From Mariprofundus ferrinatatus (lineage in GTDB: Bacteria; Pseudomonadota; Zetaproteobacteria; Mariprofundales; Mariprofundaceae): DNA of 64,000 bases. The position numbers and the translations under genes are program-made. A model generated the notes under the pieces. That model ran no database searches. It had not been told where the DNA came from and worked only from the letters and a program-made list of their open reading frames with translations. The stretch is from assembly GCF_002795825.1 (NCBI RefSeq), contig NZ_CP018800.1:1488001-1552000 (forward strand), read 5' to 3'. Below, one piece after another: positions 28,720-37,435 of the stretch. The stretch's first letter is position 1; each line of letters starts with the position of its first letter.

Positions 28720-29495
28720 ACCATCACCCCCCACAGCAGCCACGCCACCGGCACAGCCATGATAATGGCATCAATTCGATCAAGAATACCGCCATGGCCC
28801 GGCAACCAGCGCCCACTATCTTTGACGCCGACCAAACGTTTCACCGCTGACTCTGAAAGGTCGCCAAGTGCGCCTGAAAATACCGTGATAATAGCAAGCA
28901 TCAAAGCCAACCCAAATGGAAGAACACCCCATGCCAGCCAGCACACCACTGCCACAGGCACAGCGAAAAGCACCCCTCCTGCCAGCCCCTCTATCGATTT
29001 TCCCGGACTGATTGCAGGACAGAGTTTGCGCCTGCCAATTGCGCGCCCAACAAAATACGCCGCTATATCAGAAGCCCAGACTGCGAGACAGGCACCAATC
29101 ACCAGCCCCTGGCCCATCTCTGAACCGTGCGTTGAAGCAACGGCAAGGGCAAACAGATATATCCAGGAGAAGAGCCAGATAAAGGCGAAAAAGCTGCCGA
29201 AAGAGGCCTCGTGTTCCCGGGATGTCATAACGAACAGGCCGAACCAGAAGATTGCCGCCAGAAGAAGCCAGGTGACCTGCGGCGACTCCAGAAAGGCAAT
29301 CCAGAGAGGCAAAGAGGAAACCATATAGATCATCGAACCTCTTAATTTCATCATCAGGATCAGCTCGCAGGTAGCCCCCCACCCGATCAGTACCAGTACA
29401 GTTTCAAACCATGGTGACGGCAGCCTGAAATACCAGACCCAGACAAGGGCAACCAGCACCAGGGCTGTAATGATGCGCTTATTCAGTTCACTCAT
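28716..29495 (-). CDS. cdsA: Phosphatidate cytidylyltransferase
   Basis: Makes CDP-diacylglycerol from phosphatidate and CTP in the inner membrane. 259 aa with about seven or eight hydrophobic segments and the C-terminal CdsA signature (GALGDLSESAVKRLVGVKD, then GRWLPGHGGILDRIDAI). The start overlaps the uppS stop by one base; the stop overlaps dxr. Confidence 0.94.
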   Translation of the reverse strand: MSELNKRIITALVLVALVWVWYFRLPSPWFETVLVLIGWGATCELILMMKLRGSMIYMVSSLPLWIAFLESPQVTWLLLAAIFWFGLFVMTSREHEASFGSFFAFIWLFSWIYLFALAVASTHGSEMGQGLVIGACLAVWASDIAAYFVGRAIGRRKLCPAISPGKSIEGLAGGVLFAVPVAVVCWLAWGVLPFGLALMLAIITVFSGALGDLSESAVKRLVGVKDSGRWLPGHGGILDRIDAIIMAVPVAWLLWGVMV

Positions 29496-30244
29496 CAGCT
29501 AACCTGCTCGCTGGTCTTGCCATAGCGCCGCTCGCGCTCTGCATAATCATCCAAGGCAACTTTCAGATCCTGTTTGGTAAACTCCGGCCAGAACACGTCA
29601 CTGAAGTAGAGCTCTGCATATGCCGCATCCCAGAGGTGAAAGTTGGAGATGCGGCGCTCTCCACCGGTCCGGATCAACAGGTCTAGCTCATTCAGATCAT
29701 GCCTCCAGAGCAGAGAGCGGAACTTTTCCGGGGTAAGTTCTGCAAGGGCCGATTCAGTGTCGCTCTGTTCACCAATCCATCGAACAGCCTGTTTAACACC
29801 GGCAACAATCTCCTGCTGACCGCCATAATTAAGGCAAAGAACCAGATCCATCCCATCATTTCCTTCGGTCTCGACAGAAGCCTTCTCTACCGCACGTCTG
29901 GCACTGGCAGGGAGTGGCGAAACGTCGCCCAGAACCCTGAAGCGGACACCATTCTCCATCATGTCAGGAACACTTTTCGGCAGCATTATCGCAAGCAGGC
30001 TCATAAGCCCGCGCACTTCGAGTTTTGGTCTGTTCCAGTTTTCAGTTGAAAAGGCAAACAGGGAGAGCTGGCGAACACCCAGTTCTTTTGCCCACTTTAC
30101 GACGCTACGGGCAACTTCGGCACCCTTCTGGTGTCCCTCCAGGCGAGGCTTGCCGTGCGCCTTAGCCCATCGTCCATTGCCATCCATGACAATACCGACA
30201 TGGTATGGAATGCCAGGCTTGGCCGCCTGTTTTGATGAAGACAT
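29495..30244 (-). CDS. uppS: Undecaprenyl diphosphate synthase
   Basis: Builds the C55 lipid carrier for peptidoglycan and polysaccharides. 249 aa; cis-prenyltransferase motifs VGIVMDGNGRWAKAHG (catalytic Asp), LFAFSTENWNRP and the C-terminal RTGGERRISNFHLWDAAYAE plus FWPEFTKQDL. The ATG shares one base with the frr stop (TGATG). Confidence 0.96.
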   Translation of the reverse strand: MSSSKQAAKPGIPYHVGIVMDGNGRWAKAHGKPRLEGHQKGAEVARSVVKWAKELGVRQLSLFAFSTENWNRPKLEVRGLMSLLAIMLPKSVPDMMENGVRFRVLGDVSPLPASARRAVEKASVETEGNDGMDLVLCLNYGGQQEIVAGVKQAVRWIGEQSDTESALAELTPEKFRSLLWRHDLNELDLLIRTGGERRISNFHLWDAAYAELYFSDVFWPEFTKQDLKVALDDYAERERRYGKTSEQVS

Positions 30245-30789
30245 CAGACAGTCAGGATTTCAGTTTCTTTATGCTCGATAATCTCGTCAACTTCAGCGAT
30301 AAACCTGTCGGTAATCTTCTGAATCTGATCCTGCAAACGTTTGCTCTCGTCTTCAGGAAGCCCCTCATCCTTCACCTGATGCTTCACTTCATCATTGGCA
30401 TCACGACGGATATTGCGAATGGACACCTTGGACTTTTCACCCGCGGCTTTCACCTGCTTCACCAAATCCCGGCGTCGATCCTCGGTGAGCTCTGGAAGCA
30501 CAAGACGCACAACTTCACCATCACTGGTGGGGTTCAGGCCGAGGTCAGATTTAAGAATGGCCTTCTCGATATCAGCAATCAGGTTCTTTTCCCATGGCGT
30601 AATCATCAACATACGCGGCTCGGGCACGGAAAGGTTTCCCACCTGATTGATTGGAACTTCAGACCCGTAATAGGAGACCCGAACATGATCGAGCAGAGCC
30701 GCATTGGCTCGTCCCGTCCGGATCGTTGCCAGATCCGACTTCAGCGCAGCAATGGATTTCTGCATTCTGTTTTCGACATCTTTAAACAT
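30244..30789 (-). CDS. frr: Ribosome recycling factor
   Basis: Splits post-termination ribosomes with EF-G. 181 aa from the ATG at 30789 (AGGAGGGG five bases upstream). A GTG two codons earlier overlaps the pyrH stop but is too close to the ribosome site. Signature: IRTGRANAALLDHVRVSYYGSEVP near residue 26 and DEVKHQVKDEGLPEDE. Confidence 0.96.
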   Translation of the reverse strand: MFKDVENRMQKSIAALKSDLATIRTGRANAALLDHVRVSYYGSEVPINQVGNLSVPEPRMLMITPWEKNLIADIEKAILKSDLGLNPTSDGEVVRLVLPELTEDRRRDLVKQVKAAGEKSKVSIRNIRRDANDEVKHQVKDEGLPEDESKRLQDQIQKITDRFIAEVDEIIEHKETEILTV

Positions 30790-30791
30790 GC

Positions 30792-31535
30792 TCACCCCTC
30801 CTGAACCAGTGTGCCGACAGGCTCACCGGACACGGCTTTCAGCATCTGACCCGGTGTAGTCACATCAAACACCACAATCGGCATATGATTGTCACGGCAG
30901 AGTGACATGGCTGTAGCATCCATGACTCCCAGACGCTTGGTCAGCGCTTCAGTAAATGTAAGTGTTTCATAACGTATGGCATCAGGGTTCTTGGCCGGAT
31001 CGGATGTGTAAACACCATCCACCTTGGTTCCCTTGATCACTGCATCGGCCTGAATCTCCATGGCGCGAAGACTGGCAGCTGTATCTGTTGTGAAATAGGG
31101 ATTACCTGTGCCTGCAGCAAAGATCAAAATACGCCCTTTCTCAAGATGGCGTACAGCACGGCGCCGGATATAGGGTTCGGCTATTTCCCTGATATGCAGG
31201 GCGGAAATCACTCGCACAGTTGCACCATTGCGTTCGATTGCATCCTGCAGGGCGATAGAGTTCATGACCGTAGCCAGCATGCCCATGTAATCGGCACTGG
31301 CGCGATCCATTCCAGAGGCGGTGCCGCTCATGCCCCGAAAAATGTTGCCACCACCGATTACGATGGCCAGTTCAACACCGGCGTTTTGTACCTCGATTAT
31401 CTCTCTGGCCAGCCGGTTTATGGTTTCGGGATCAACACCGTATGAGGTCTCCCCCATTAATACTTCGCCGGAAAGCTTGAGCAGCACCCGCTTATAGGGG
31501 CGCTGCTCACTGCTTTCGAGACGAACATCACTCAT
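30792..31535 (-). CDS. pyrH: UMP kinase
   Basis: Hexameric bacterial UMP kinase, UMP + ATP to UDP + ADP. 247 aa; [23 protein letters not shown], and DHMLATVMN-like [17 protein letters not shown], with the C-terminal [13 protein letters not shown]. The ATG at 31535 lies six bases past the tsf stop; a TTG immediately after that stop is an alternative start. Confidence 0.96.
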   Translation of the reverse strand: MSDVRLESSEQRPYKRVLLKLSGEVLMGETSYGVDPETINRLAREIIEVQNAGVELAIVIGGGNIFRGMSGTASGMDRASADYMGMLATVMNSIALQDAIERNGATVRVISALHIREIAEPYIRRRAVRHLEKGRILIFAAGTGNPYFTTDTAASLRAMEIQADAVIKGTKVDGVYTSDPAKNPDAIRYETLTFTEALTKRLGVMDATAMSLCRDNHMPIVVFDVTTPGQMLKAVSGEPVGTLVQEG

Positions 31536-31541
31536 CTGCAA

Positions 31542-32411
31542 TCAACCGCCCTGAATCTGAGCAGCAACTTCTGCAGCGAAATCTTCCTCTTTCCGCTCGA
31601 TGCCTTCACCAAGCGCAAAACGAGTCATGGCGGTTACTGTTACATTACCCAGCGCCTTGCCGACTTTCTGGTCCGTATCCATAACAAAATCCTGCTCAAG
31701 CAGGCAGATGTCAGAGTAGAACTTGTTCAGCTGACCGGTCACGATCTTGTCTACGATCGCTTCAGGCTTGCCACTGGCAATAGCACGCTCGGAAAGCACC
31801 GCACGCTCACGCTCTACGGTATCCGCATCAACATCGCCGCGGGCGATGAATAGCGGATTGGCAGCGGCCACATGCATGGCAATACCACGAGCCAGATCGG
31901 TATCAACATCACCATCGAAACCGACAAGCACGCCGATCTTTCCGGCGCCATGCACATAGGAGGCCACGCCACTTGCTTCAGTGCGCTCAAAACGACGGAT
32001 ACTCATATTCTCGCCAATAGTCGCAATCAGCTGCGAAAGCGCCTGTTCAACAGTGTGTTCCCCGTCGAAGTCCATAGCCTTCAGCGCATCAACATCGGCA
32101 GGGTTCTGCTTGATGATCAGCTCGGCAACAGCATTTGCAAATCCAACAAATTTCTCGTTCTTACTTACGAAATCGGTCTCGGCATTTACTTCCAGTACAA
32201 CACCGACATTGCCTTCGGATACGGATACAACAACGCCCTCTGCTGCTACGCGCCCGGCTTTCTTGGATGCGGCACCCAGTCCCTTCTTGCGAAGAAGATC
32301 AACCGCTGCATCGAAATCACCACCGGTTTCAGTCAATGCTTTTTTGCAATCCATCATGCCTGCGCCGCTCGTTTCACGCAGTTTTTTTACATCTGCGGCC
32401 GTAATGCTCAT
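31542..32411 (-). CDS. tsf: Elongation factor Ts
   Basis: Nucleotide exchange factor for EF-Tu, 289 aa. N-terminal UBA-like module VKKLRETSGAGMMDCKKAL, then ETDFVSKNEKFVGFANAVA and the two core subdomains. Follows rpsB by 27 bases. Confidence 0.97.
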   Translation of the reverse strand: MSITAADVKKLRETSGAGMMDCKKALTETGGDFDAAVDLLRKKGLGAASKKAGRVAAEGVVVSVSEGNVGVVLEVNAETDFVSKNEKFVGFANAVAELIIKQNPADVDALKAMDFDGEHTVEQALSQLIATIGENMSIRRFERTEASGVASYVHGAGKIGVLVGFDGDVDTDLARGIAMHVAAANPLFIARGDVDADTVERERAVLSERAIASGKPEAIVDKIVTGQLNKFYSDICLLEQDFVMDTDQKVGKALGNVTVTAMTRFALGEGIERKEEDFAAEVAAQIQGG

Positions 32412-32438
32412 TCTATATTCTCCGTAATCTCAATATTA

Positions 32439-33227
32439 TTAAGCTTCGGCTGCAGGCTCGGCTGCAACGTCTGCTTCAACTTCTTCACTGCCTGCAGCCA
32501 TCGCCTCAACGATGTCGGCGCCATCTTCACTGTTCTCAAGTGTCCATGCTTCGGCACCTTCCAGAAGCGCGTCAGCAATCTTGCTGCAGAAGAGGCGAAC
32601 AGCACGAATGGCATCATCGTTACCAGGAACAACATAATCGATACCGGATGGGTCGCAGTTGGTATCCACGACAGCGACAACCGGGATACCCAGTTTCTGG
32701 GCCTCTTTCACAGCCAGGTCCTCTTTGCGCACATCAACCACAAACAGACAGTCAGGAAGCTCAACCATATCCTTGATACCGCCGAGTGAACGCTCCAGCT
32801 TATCCAGTGCGCGCTGCATCTGCAGGGCCTCTTTCTTGGTCAGCAGCTCAAACACGCCCTCTTCCTTCTGGCGCTGAAGATCTTTCATCTTGCGAACAGA
32901 CTGCTGAACAGTTGAGAAGTTGGTCAGCGTACCACCCAACCAACGGTGATTTACATAAAACTGACCGGCACGCAGTGACTCCTCTTTAACCGCATCGCGG
33001 GCCTGACGCTTGGTGCCAACGAACAGCACACGACCACCGGCAGCTGCCAGCGCGTTCATAAATGAGTAGGCCTCATTGGCCAGACGCAGAGTTTTCTGCA
33101 GATCGATAATGTGAATGCCGTTACGCTGACCGAAAATATACGGTGCCATTTTTGGGTTCCAACGGCGGGTCTGGTGACCGAAGTGCACACCTGCTTCAAG
33201 CAGCTGCTTCATAGTAAACTGAGACAT
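32439..33227 (-). CDS. rpsB: 30S ribosomal protein S2
   Basis: 262 aa, starting [19 protein letters not shown] and containing [13 protein letters not shown] and [19 protein letters not shown]. It has an acidic C-terminal tail ([19 protein letters not shown]). First gene of the long run that continues through lpxB. Ribosome site GGAGGA. Confidence 0.97.
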   Translation of the reverse strand: MSQFTMKQLLEAGVHFGHQTRRWNPKMAPYIFGQRNGIHIIDLQKTLRLANEAYSFMNALAAAGGRVLFVGTKRQARDAVKEESLRAGQFYVNHRWLGGTLTNFSTVQQSVRKMKDLQRQKEEGVFELLTKKEALQMQRALDKLERSLGGIKDMVELPDCLFVVDVRKEDLAVKEAQKLGIPVVAVVDTNCDPSGIDYVVPGNDDAIRAVRLFCSKIADALLEGAEAWTLENSEDGADIVEAMAAGSEEVEADVAAEPAAEA

Positions 33228-33324
33228 TTAAGTCCTCCGATTGTTATTATCCTCCACCGCCTCTCACCCTTCCGGGCACAATGGAAATGACGGTGTGCGA
33301 ATTTGCCCCTTCGAGCGGGCGCGC

Positions 33325-33353
33325 TTTCTAACGAAAAGCCGGTGAAATAGCAA
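33325..33353 (-). promoter_or_regulatory. Putative promoter of the rpsB-tsf operon
   Basis: On the minus strand TTGCTA (33348-33353), 17 bases, TAGAAA (33325-33330). The implied leader of about 90 nt is GC-rich and could hold the S2 autoregulatory structure known from other proteobacteria, but I could not verify a fold. Confidence 0.35.
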
Positions 33354-33394
33354 GCGTGCTTTCAATTATTTGAGGACACCGGAGATGGGTAACG

Positions 33395-33559
33395 GTGAGT
33401 AGAAAGCAGATTGAAAGCGCCAAAATAGCGTTATGCGCTCAGCTTCTCATGCAGGAGATGGATGCATGCAACTGCAAGCAGCTCTTGTTTGTCGTGAATA
33501 GCGCCTACTACTGCACTGGTAGTGTGATTAATCGAGGTAAGCGGTCTTACCAGCAATAA
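33395..33559 (+). CDS. Possible small protein (54 aa), doubtful
   Basis: An open frame from GTG (GGAG ten bases upstream) with composition unlike a random frame: ALCAQLLMQEMDACNCKQLL, then FVVNSAYYCTGSV. It has four Cys. It overlaps the 3' end of the opposite-strand pentapeptide gene by 32 bases and lies over the likely rpsB upstream region. No family recognised. Confidence 0.2.
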   Translation: MSRKQIESAKIALCAQLLMQEMDACNCKQLLFVVNSAYYCTGSVINRGKRSYQQ

Positions 33560-34142
33560 ATGCGCGCTTGAGTGCCCATTTGCGTATCTTGGCACCTTGA
33601 CGGTTGGCCTTGGTCAGGTTGGCCCTTTTCAGACTTGCGCCGCGCAGGTCAGCATTCGTCAGGTTCGACCAGGAGAGGTCGGTCTCATACAGCACCGCAC
33701 CGCGAAGGTCAGCACCCTCAAGGTTGCACCCCTGCATATTTGCATAGGTGATTTTGGCATATCGCAGATCCTCACCGGACAGGTTCATGCCTGAGAGGTC
33801 GACACCGTCCAATGTCCAGCCACTGCGTACGCGGGAAATCAGGCGATCACGATCAATACGCATACCCTTCTGATTCACATTGATCATCTCGGCACCATCG
33901 AGGTTCGCTCCGGTGATGTCAGAGCCGCTCATATCAGAGCCGCCAAAATCACAGTGGCCCAGATCAGCTCCGGAGAAGTTTACGTTCTTCAACGTGGCTC
34001 CATTGAACTTTGAACCGTGAAGGTTGGCACCGGAGAGATCGGCTCCTGAAAGGTCCTGACCCGAAAAATCGAGGCCGGCAAGATCGGATCCTGCAAGGCT
34101 TTTCCCCTCTTTAATCTGCGCAATCACATCTACAACGCCCAT
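33528..34142 (-). CDS. Pentapeptide-repeat protein
   Basis: 204 aa from the ATG at 34142, selected for its AGGAGGGG site. Residues about 20-95 and 115-185 consist of A(D/N)LXX pentapeptide repeats (SGADLSGANLHGS, EGADLRGAVLYETDLSWSNL), forming two right-handed quadrilateral helix blocks split by a non-repeat segment (KGMRIDRDRLISRVRSGW). A basic tail follows. No signal peptide. Pentapeptide proteins have diverse roles; some protect gyrase, most are unassigned. Confidence 0.85.
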   Translation of the reverse strand: MGVVDVIAQIKEGKSLAGSDLAGLDFSGQDLSGADLSGANLHGSKFNGATLKNVNFSGADLGHCDFGGSDMSGSDITGANLDGAEMINVNQKGMRIDRDRLISRVRSGWTLDGVDLSGMNLSGEDLRYAKITYANMQGCNLEGADLRGAVLYETDLSWSNLTNADLRGASLKRANLTKANRQGAKIRKWALKRAFIAGKTAYLD

Positions 34143-34234
34143 AATCCCCTCCTGATCAGCGGCCTGAAATGGTAGAAGAAGAGCGCCAAAGCGCAAGCGA
34201 TAATCTTTGCCGACGCTTTAGCAGGAAAAGGTGC

Positions 34235-34768
34235 TTAGAAATTGAGATCGATAGGCCCGACCCTGATACTGGTTGGCGACCTGAACGTGATGCGCACACC
34301 CTTGGTAGGCCCGATCGCCTGCAGCTCTTTACTGATGCTCACGGGTTTCTTCACATCCTGAGCCTGACGATTAAACACCCTGACCCACTTGCCCTTAACC
34401 GTCTGCACTTCAAGATTCACCCAACCATCGCCTATGCTCTTATCGCCAGTAGTAGCCTTGTGAAGGACGATTGATTTGAGGGTGACCGGCCAGTCAAGAT
34501 AGATGCGTACCCACCCTTCCCGGTAGGCCTCGGATTCGGTTACATCCTCCACCCACCCAAGCATGGTGCTTGGCTCATTGATATTCTCGAAGAAACTTCT
34601 GCTTCCGCCATTGAATTCGTGTTTATCATCCTTCGTGGCCTGGGAACCGTCGCTACGCACCACTTTGTGGGTGACCGATGTAATGCCCGCATATGCTGTA
34701 TCTATACATGCTGCATTCAGTCCGAGCATCAGAAATGTGGAGAGTGATACAAACAATAATTTATGCAT
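34235..34768 (-). CDS. Secreted protein of unknown function
   Basis: 177 aa with a signal peptide (hydrophobic 4-20, probable cleavage after AYA at about 27). The mature part is predicted to be mostly beta strand (EGWVRIYLDWPVTLKSIVLHKAT, GVRITFRSPTSIRVGPIDL), suggestive of a discoidin-like or jelly-roll fold, but I cannot assign a family. Monocistronic by spacing; a hydrophilic DGSQATKDDKHEFNGG segment follows the signal. Confidence 0.6.
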   Translation of the reverse strand: MHKLLFVSLSTFLMLGLNAACIDTAYAGITSVTHKVVRSDGSQATKDDKHEFNGGSRSFFENINEPSTMLGWVEDVTESEAYREGWVRIYLDWPVTLKSIVLHKATTGDKSIGDGWVNLEVQTVKGKWVRVFNRQAQDVKKPVSISKELQAIGPTKGVRITFRSPTSIRVGPIDLNF

Positions 34769-34880
34769 AGGAGACCTCCTGTAAGCCTATGTTCAGCGGC
34801 CTTACACCTGATTATAACACCTCTGTAACAGTTTGCAGGTTTGATATGTTGTTATCCGTCGCCATTGAGCAAGCTTCGCG

Positions 34881-36116
34881 TTAACCAGCCATAATCAGCG
34901 GATAGTGAAAGCGCGGTCGGTTTTTCCTCCCTTTCACCATCTGAATGGCGGCGAGAGAGACTGTGGAATCACCATACTTCTTATTGATACGGTTGACCGT
35001 CAGCATCAGATCAAGCTGACGGGTATCCTCTTTCGAGAAACCGAAGAGGTCGGGCGTGGCCGAAGCTGCGTGGCTGATATGGGTCGCCACCACACCGCAG
35101 CCGCGATAGCTCTCCCCTGCCCGGAACAGTTTAGCAAACCCCGTTTTCACCGCCGCCATAATCCGCCGCAGACTGCCGGTTTCAATCTCGAGCCGGATAT
35201 CGGCTCCATTGCGCTCGAATGTTGCCAGCGTCAGAAAGACATGGATGTGACGGGTCAGCAGGTGCTTGGCAACAAGCTCAGATACCAGTCGCATCGTGTG
35301 ATAGCTCAGGTGTGCACTCACAATCTCGCGCGAGGTTGTCAGCTGCCCTATCGAGGCGGTGCGGGCGACACTTTTCGGCAACGGCGGTTCTGTTTCCACG
35401 CCTGTGACTGAAATTCCGCAAAGCTCCCGTTTCAGGGCCAGACCATGCCGCCCCAACAGACGGGTCATCATGCCATCCTCAACACATGTGAACTGTAGTG
35501 CAGTATGAACACCGAACTTGCGCAACAGCGCTGTACGGTTTCTGCCGATGCCGGGAATTTCAGCAACTGCAATATCGGCGAGAAAGCGTTCGATACGCTT
35601 CCCGGGTATCACCGTCGTACCATTCGGCTTGTTCGACTCAGATGCCATCTTGGCCAGCGTACGCGTCACGCTGACACCAACCGAGGCGGTAATGCCCGTT
35701 TCGCGGACAATAGCAAGCCGAATGTCGTCGGCAAGCTGGCGGAACGATTTTCGCCACAGTGTGCGAATACCGTTCATCTCCATAAACCCCTCATCAATCG
35801 AGTAAACTTCGACCTCGGGGCTGTAGCGTCGCAGGATGGCAAACATCTTATCGGAAATCTGGCCGTAGTAGCGGAAATCGGCGGCAAGGTATTCGGCATG
35901 AGGGGCAAGCTTTTTCGCCTCCCATACCGGCATGCCGGTGGTGATTCCGAGCGCCTTGGCATCGTAACTCTTGGCGACTACGATCGCATTCTGGCTCGAC
36001 AACACACAGATCGGCCTCCCCTTCAGATCGGGTCGGCGCGCCATCTCGCAGGAGGCATAAAAGGCATCGCAATCGATATGCGCAATCGCATTGGGCCAGT
36101 TGCTGACCATTGTCAT
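34881..36116 (-). CDS. umuC: Y-family DNA polymerase (UmuC-like)
   Basis: Error-prone translesion polymerase. 411 aa from the ATG at 36116. Palm residues: Asp in IAHIDCDAFYASCE (about residue 12) and EVEVYSIDEGFME (about 100). It also has SVGVSVTRTLAKMASESNKP, the helix-hairpin-helix IPGIGRNRTALLRKFGV, a little-finger domain, and a possible beta-clamp motif QLDLML near residue 365. It lies 42 bases behind the UmuD-like gene, forming a umuDC-type pair. Confidence 0.85.
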   Translation of the reverse strand: MTMVSNWPNAIAHIDCDAFYASCEMARRPDLKGRPICVLSSQNAIVVAKSYDAKALGITTGMPVWEAKKLAPHAEYLAADFRYYGQISDKMFAILRRYSPEVEVYSIDEGFMEMNGIRTLWRKSFRQLADDIRLAIVRETGITASVGVSVTRTLAKMASESNKPNGTTVIPGKRIERFLADIAVAEIPGIGRNRTALLRKFGVHTALQFTCVEDGMMTRLLGRHGLALKRELCGISVTGVETEPPLPKSVARTASIGQLTTSREIVSAHLSYHTMRLVSELVAKHLLTRHIHVFLTLATFERNGADIRLEIETGSLRRIMAAVKTGFAKLFRAGESYRGCGVVATHISHAASATPDLFGFSKEDTRQLDLMLTVNRINKKYGDSTVSLAAIQMVKGRKNRPRFHYPLIMAG

Positions 36117-36158
36117 GTTTCCACCAACCCGAGTGGGCAACCGGAGCGTTGCCCGTTG

Positions 36159-36731
36159 TTAAAATTTACGAAACTGGCCGACGACTTCGCCGTAGATGTC
36201 GAGAGACTCTTCTGGATAGATATTGGGGTAATCGGCATTGGCAGGCTCGAGATACATGCCATCTTTGCCCGAACGCAGGTATTTGATCGTGAAATCGCCA
36301 TCGACGATAGCCACCACCACCTTACCCAGAGAGGGGTTGGTGTTGCGTTCAACGATCAGGAAATCACCGTCGTGGATACCCGCCTCGATCATCGACTCGC
36401 CACGCACCTCGACCAATACGGTCTTGGATGGATGTTCAACAAGATATTCATCGATGGTAATCGCATCGCCAAGCGCCTCGGTGGCAGGGCTCGCAAAACC
36501 GGCCGGTGCCTTACCGACATGCGGACGTGCGAAAAACATATTGGCCGGTGAAAGGCGACCGCCCGGCCCCTTGCTGATGTAACCGGCAAAGATCATGCGA
36601 TCGACAAATTTAACCGCCCCCTGCTTGCTCACGCCGACAAGGGCGGCGATCTCCGCATAGGATGGAATCAGGCGGTGCAGTGCATAATAATCCTGCAGTC
36701 GGCCGAGGTAGAAAGGGTCTTTACTCACCAT
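36159..36731 (-). CDS. UmuD-like S24 autopeptidase fused to a LexA-type winged helix
   Basis: 190 aa. Residues about 10-65 form a winged helix like that of LexA (LIPSYAEIAALVGVSKQGAVKFVDRM, then GYISKG). Residues 75-190 match UmuD: cleavage site Ala77-Gly78 in PAGFASPATE, catalytic Ser113 in VRGESMIEAGIHDGDFLIVE and Lys150 in DGDFTIKYL. Ordinary UmuD (about 139 aa) lacks a DNA-binding domain. The gene precedes umuC, so it probably both represses its own operon and, after self-cleavage, serves the polymerase. I chose the ATG at 36731; a TTG at 36767 would place the operator palindrome in the coding sequence. Confidence 0.8.
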   Translation of the reverse strand: MVSKDPFYLGRLQDYYALHRLIPSYAEIAALVGVSKQGAVKFVDRMIFAGYISKGPGGRLSPANMFFARPHVGKAPAGFASPATEALGDAITIDEYLVEHPSKTVLVEVRGESMIEAGIHDGDFLIVERNTNPSLGKVVVAIVDGDFTIKYLRSGKDGMYLEPANADYPNIYPEESLDIYGEVVGQFRKF

Positions 36732-36743
36732 GCGCTGCAGTAT

Positions 36744-36761
36744 GGTGTACGAACGTACACC
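36744..36761. promoter_or_regulatory. Palindromic operator upstream of the umuD-like/umuC pair
   Basis: GGTGTACG-AA-CGTACACC: two perfect 8-bp arms separated by two bases, 13 bases before the chosen start of the UmuD-like repressor. Position and symmetry fit a LexA-family dimer site. Confidence 0.7.
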
Positions 36762-36787
36762 CTGCAAGGAAAAATATTCTCAGGAAA

Positions 36788-37435
36788 TTAAAGCGACAAC
36801 CACCCCATACCAACGCTGATGCCGACAAAGGCCAGCACCGATGCACCGACTCTTGAAAGCTGCTGCTGACGTCCCCTTAGCTGCGAGCGGATTTCGCCGC
36901 CAGCCCTTCCCAATCCGTAGCCGAAGACAAGCTGTGGAACCACAATTGCACCCGCACCGAATGAGAGGCCCAATAGCAAACCGTATGCGCCTGAACCGGT
37001 AGCTGCGGCGGCAGCCATCACACCGGCAAGCGGTGCACAGGGACGCAACCCCATCGCAAAGCCGATGCCGAAGAGTCCAGCCCTGATCTGTTTCTTCTTG
37101 CGGGAAGAACAGCCAGCGACTCTCCCCTTACGCCATAAAAGCACGGCAGAGAAGAGCAGCATGGCAGCAAAGATCAGGTTGGCATGACTCATATCAAGCA
37201 GCCCGACCAGTGATGCGCCAACCAAACCTGATACTGTTGCCAGCAGTGCATAAGCGCCCATGCGGCCGGCATTAAAGCGCCACGTCTGCAGTGATGTCTC
37301 TTTTGCTCCAAGGTCCTGGGATAAGAGCATCACGCCCAGTGTCGGAATACAGGTGAACATACATGCACCGGCCCCGAATGAGAGGCCGATGATGAATGTT
37401 GCCAGCATGGATGAGAGAAGCACCTCCACCATCAA
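36788..37435 (-). CDS. TauE/UreH- or DsbD-like membrane transporter
   Basis: 215 aa with six hydrophobic segments in two pseudo-repeats. Each repeat has a conserved Cys-Pro element: GAGACMFTCIPTLGVML (Cys about 25 and 29) and GLRPCAPLAGVM (Cys about 137). This matches the membrane domains of the CcdA/DsbD and sulfite-exporter/UreH groups, which move electrons or metal ions. It overlaps the ferredoxin gene by ATGA and is the last gene of the TonB operon, so metal transport or delivery of reducing power for it is likely. The start region is MMVEVLL. Confidence 0.65.
   Translation of the reverse strand: MMVEVLLSSMLATFIIGLSFGAGACMFTCIPTLGVMLLSQDLGAKETSLQTWRFNAGRMGAYALLATVSGLVGASLVGLLDMSHANLIFAAMLLFSAVLLWRKGRVAGCSSRKKKQIRAGLFGIGFAMGLRPCAPLAGVMAAAAATGSGAYGLLLGLSFGAGAIVVPQLVFGYGLGRAGGEIRSQLRGRQQQLSRVGASVLAFVGISVGMGWLSL

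Noticed and set aside
31872-32789. 305-codon plus-strand frame opposite tsf and rpsB
   Set aside because: Antisense to highly conserved translation genes; no domain or start signal.
35505-36551. 348-codon plus-strand frame over umuC and the UmuD-like gene
   Set aside because: Antisense to two genes with catalytic motifs; its own translation looks like mirror sequence.
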